Positions 5,878 to 6,608 of a DNA stretch of 6,608 nt are shown in pieces. Positions within the stretch are counted from its first letter, which is position 1. Every line of letters begins with the position of its first letter. The translations under genes and the position numbers were made by a program. Below the pieces are notes generated by a model. The model searched no databases, was not told the origin of the DNA, and saw nothing but the letters and a program-made list of their open reading frames with translations. Source of the stretch: Cocleimonas sp. (GTDB taxonomy: Bacteria > Pseudomonadota > Gammaproteobacteria > Thiotrichales > Thiotrichaceae); the NCBI GenBank assembly GCA_023146675.1, contig JAGLBQ010000192.1, positions 1 to 6,608 of the forward strand. The letters run 5' to 3'.

Positions 5878-5940
5878 TTGCCAATGAGACTTTGTAGATG
5901 AGTGAGCGATCGCATACTCACTACATTTTCGCGTTGGCAG
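5878..5940 (+). terminator. Nested hairpin / probable terminator after the dioxygenase gene
   Basis: The inner stem is AGTGAG (5901-5906) with CTCACT (5917-5922). It is extended by ATG 5898-5900 with CAT 5924-5926 across one bulged A, and TTTT (5926-5929) comes directly after it. An outer stem, TTGCCAATG (5878-5886) with CGTTGGCAG (5932-5940), including two G-U pairs, encloses the whole. The inner stem plus T-run would serve as a modest intrinsic terminator 33 bp after the stop codon. The outer stem is more than a terminator needs. Confidence 0.5.
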
Positions 5941-5960
5941 AGGTGTTAAAATATTGCTAT

Positions 5961-5986
5961 TTGAAGAAAAAGTGAAAACTTTCACT
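5961..5986 (-). terminator. Intrinsic terminator of the kinase gene
   Basis: On the - strand AGTGAAAGTTTTCACT forms a 6-7 bp hairpin followed at once by TTTTTCTTC. It lies 5 bases after the kinase stop codon, a textbook rho-independent terminator. Read on the + strand it has no T-run, so it serves only the - strand gene. Confidence 0.8.
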
Positions 5987-5991
5987 CCTAA

Positions 5992-6608
5992 TTAACAATG
6001 GTTTAATGCAATCACCCAGTCATAAGCTGTTGGTCGATAATCAGGGTATTGATGCCCTTTTATAAAACAGCGTAAGAAAAGACGTTGTAACTCATCGGGC
6101 AATGCATCAAAGCGTGGCGCATTAGGTGGTGGAGTGAATTTTTGATTGGACTCATAGGGAAAAATACCTTTTTTAATACAGTATAGGTCAAATTTTTCCG
6201 TGGTAGAAAAACCTGAACTGATCGGTACACCTGCAAAGGGATGAAAGCCTTGCATTAATAATTGAAATAATAACACTGCCAAACCAAAACGATCATGATT
6301 GGTCGTACGCTCCACTTCTTTTAATGCCATACCTTGTAATTCGGGCGGTGTATATTCTGCTACACCAACAGGGCAATGGAAGACTTCACCGTATAAATTT
6401 TTCACTTGGAATGAGTCCACATCAACCAATGTCACCCAAACATTTTTACTAATTAAAATATTTTTCTGATTGATATCACCAATAATATAACCATGCAGAT
6501 GCAGGTTATACATAATATTAGCTAGGTTTTTAGCAATTTGATAAAGATGGCGGTGATCAATAGTAGGGTGATATTTTTTACGTAAATTAGGAAGATAAAA
6601 AGTAAAAA
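5992..6608 (-). CDS. TerY-P-type protein kinase, C-terminal lobe (5' end outside window)
   Basis: The frame stays open to the right edge, 31 codons beyond the ATG at 6513-6511, so that ATG is internal and 204 residues are seen. They form the C-lobe of a eukaryotic-like kinase. Numbering from the edge, HGYIIGDINQKN (38-49) has catalytic Asp44 and Asn49 with HRDxxxxN spacing. VDVDSF gives metal-binding Asp64 in the DFG place. CPVGVAEYTPPELQG has the APE-type Glu89. HDRFGLAVLLF supplies Asp105 of helix F, and RPTAYDW gives Arg191. The GDxNxxNxL / DxDSFQ / CPVG.xEYTPPE signature is that of kinases in TerY-P triads, where they act with a vWA (TerY-like) protein and a PP2C phosphatase. The protein ends just after the kinase fold, without the C-terminal zinc-ribbon or helix-hairpin-helix extension often present. 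Partners, if any, lie to the right. Confidence 0.85.
   Translation of the reverse strand, partial: FTFYLPNLRKKYHPTIDHRHLYQIAKNLANIMYNLHLHGYIIGDINQKNILISKNVWVTLVDVDSFQVKNLYGEVFHCPVGVAEYTPPELQGMALKEVERTTNHDRFGLAVLLFQLLMQGFHPFAGVPISSGFSTTEKFDLYCIKKGIFPYESNQKFTPPPNAPRFDALPDELQRLFLRCFIKGHQYPDYRPTAYDWVIALNHC

Noticed and set aside
5906..5913. GCGATCGC octamer (the HIP1 sequence of cyanobacteria)
   Set aside because: Only one copy in 6.6 kb, lying in a hairpin loop. HIP1 genomes would show several, and the genes look gammaproteobacterial.
5992..6513. Kinase gene starting at the ATG at 6513
   Set aside because: The frame continues upstream to the window edge with family-consistent sequence (a YLPNLRKKYHPT-like stretch and the LYQIAKNLANIMYNLH helix), so this Met is internal.

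Overview
The window looks like ordinary chromosomal DNA of a gammaproteobacterium with an AT-rich genome (roughly 40% G+C by eye). The RecG is the same length as the E. coli protein. The MgtE carries the GGIAGSQ pore-domain variant that I associate with gammaproteobacterial MgtE. A sigma-54 type promoter and a TerY-type kinase would fit an environmental sulfur- or methane-oxidising group, but I cannot place it more finely. I see no phage genes, transposase, CRISPR array, rRNA or tRNA.

Left part (1-2420, + strand): the C-terminal CBS half of a CNNM/CorC-type membrane protein runs in from the left edge. It is followed by a possible 18-codon leader ORF and then mgtE, the Mg2+ channel/transporter. 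Two CBS-domain magnesium-type proteins therefore sit side by side. Next come a set of TTATCA/TGATAA repeats spaced by about one and two helical turns, a nested hairpin, and an unrecognised 85-residue single-pass membrane protein.

Middle (2420-4718): a 160-185 bp non-coding inverted-repeat element, with a third internal copy of its arm and a central palindrome, fills the gap in front of recG. RecG is complete, with all helicase motifs.

Right part (4719-6608): a 622-bp gene-free stretch carries a very good sigma-54 (-24/-12) promoter with an upstream palindrome at the distance usual for an enhancer-binding protein. A leader of about 325 nt with a chain of hairpins follows. The last hairpins overlap each other, and the final one can cover the Shine-Dalgarno of the next gene, a cysteine-dioxygenase-family cupin protein. 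That gene ends at a nested hairpin/terminator and faces, tail to tail, the C-terminal lobe of a TerY-P-type protein kinase on the - strand. The kinase has its own clear intrinsic terminator and runs off the right edge.

The most interesting material is non-coding: the regulatory region of the dioxygenase gene and the repeat element before recG. The sigma-54 assignment is sequence-based and strong. The leader switch and the nature of the repeat element are hypotheses.
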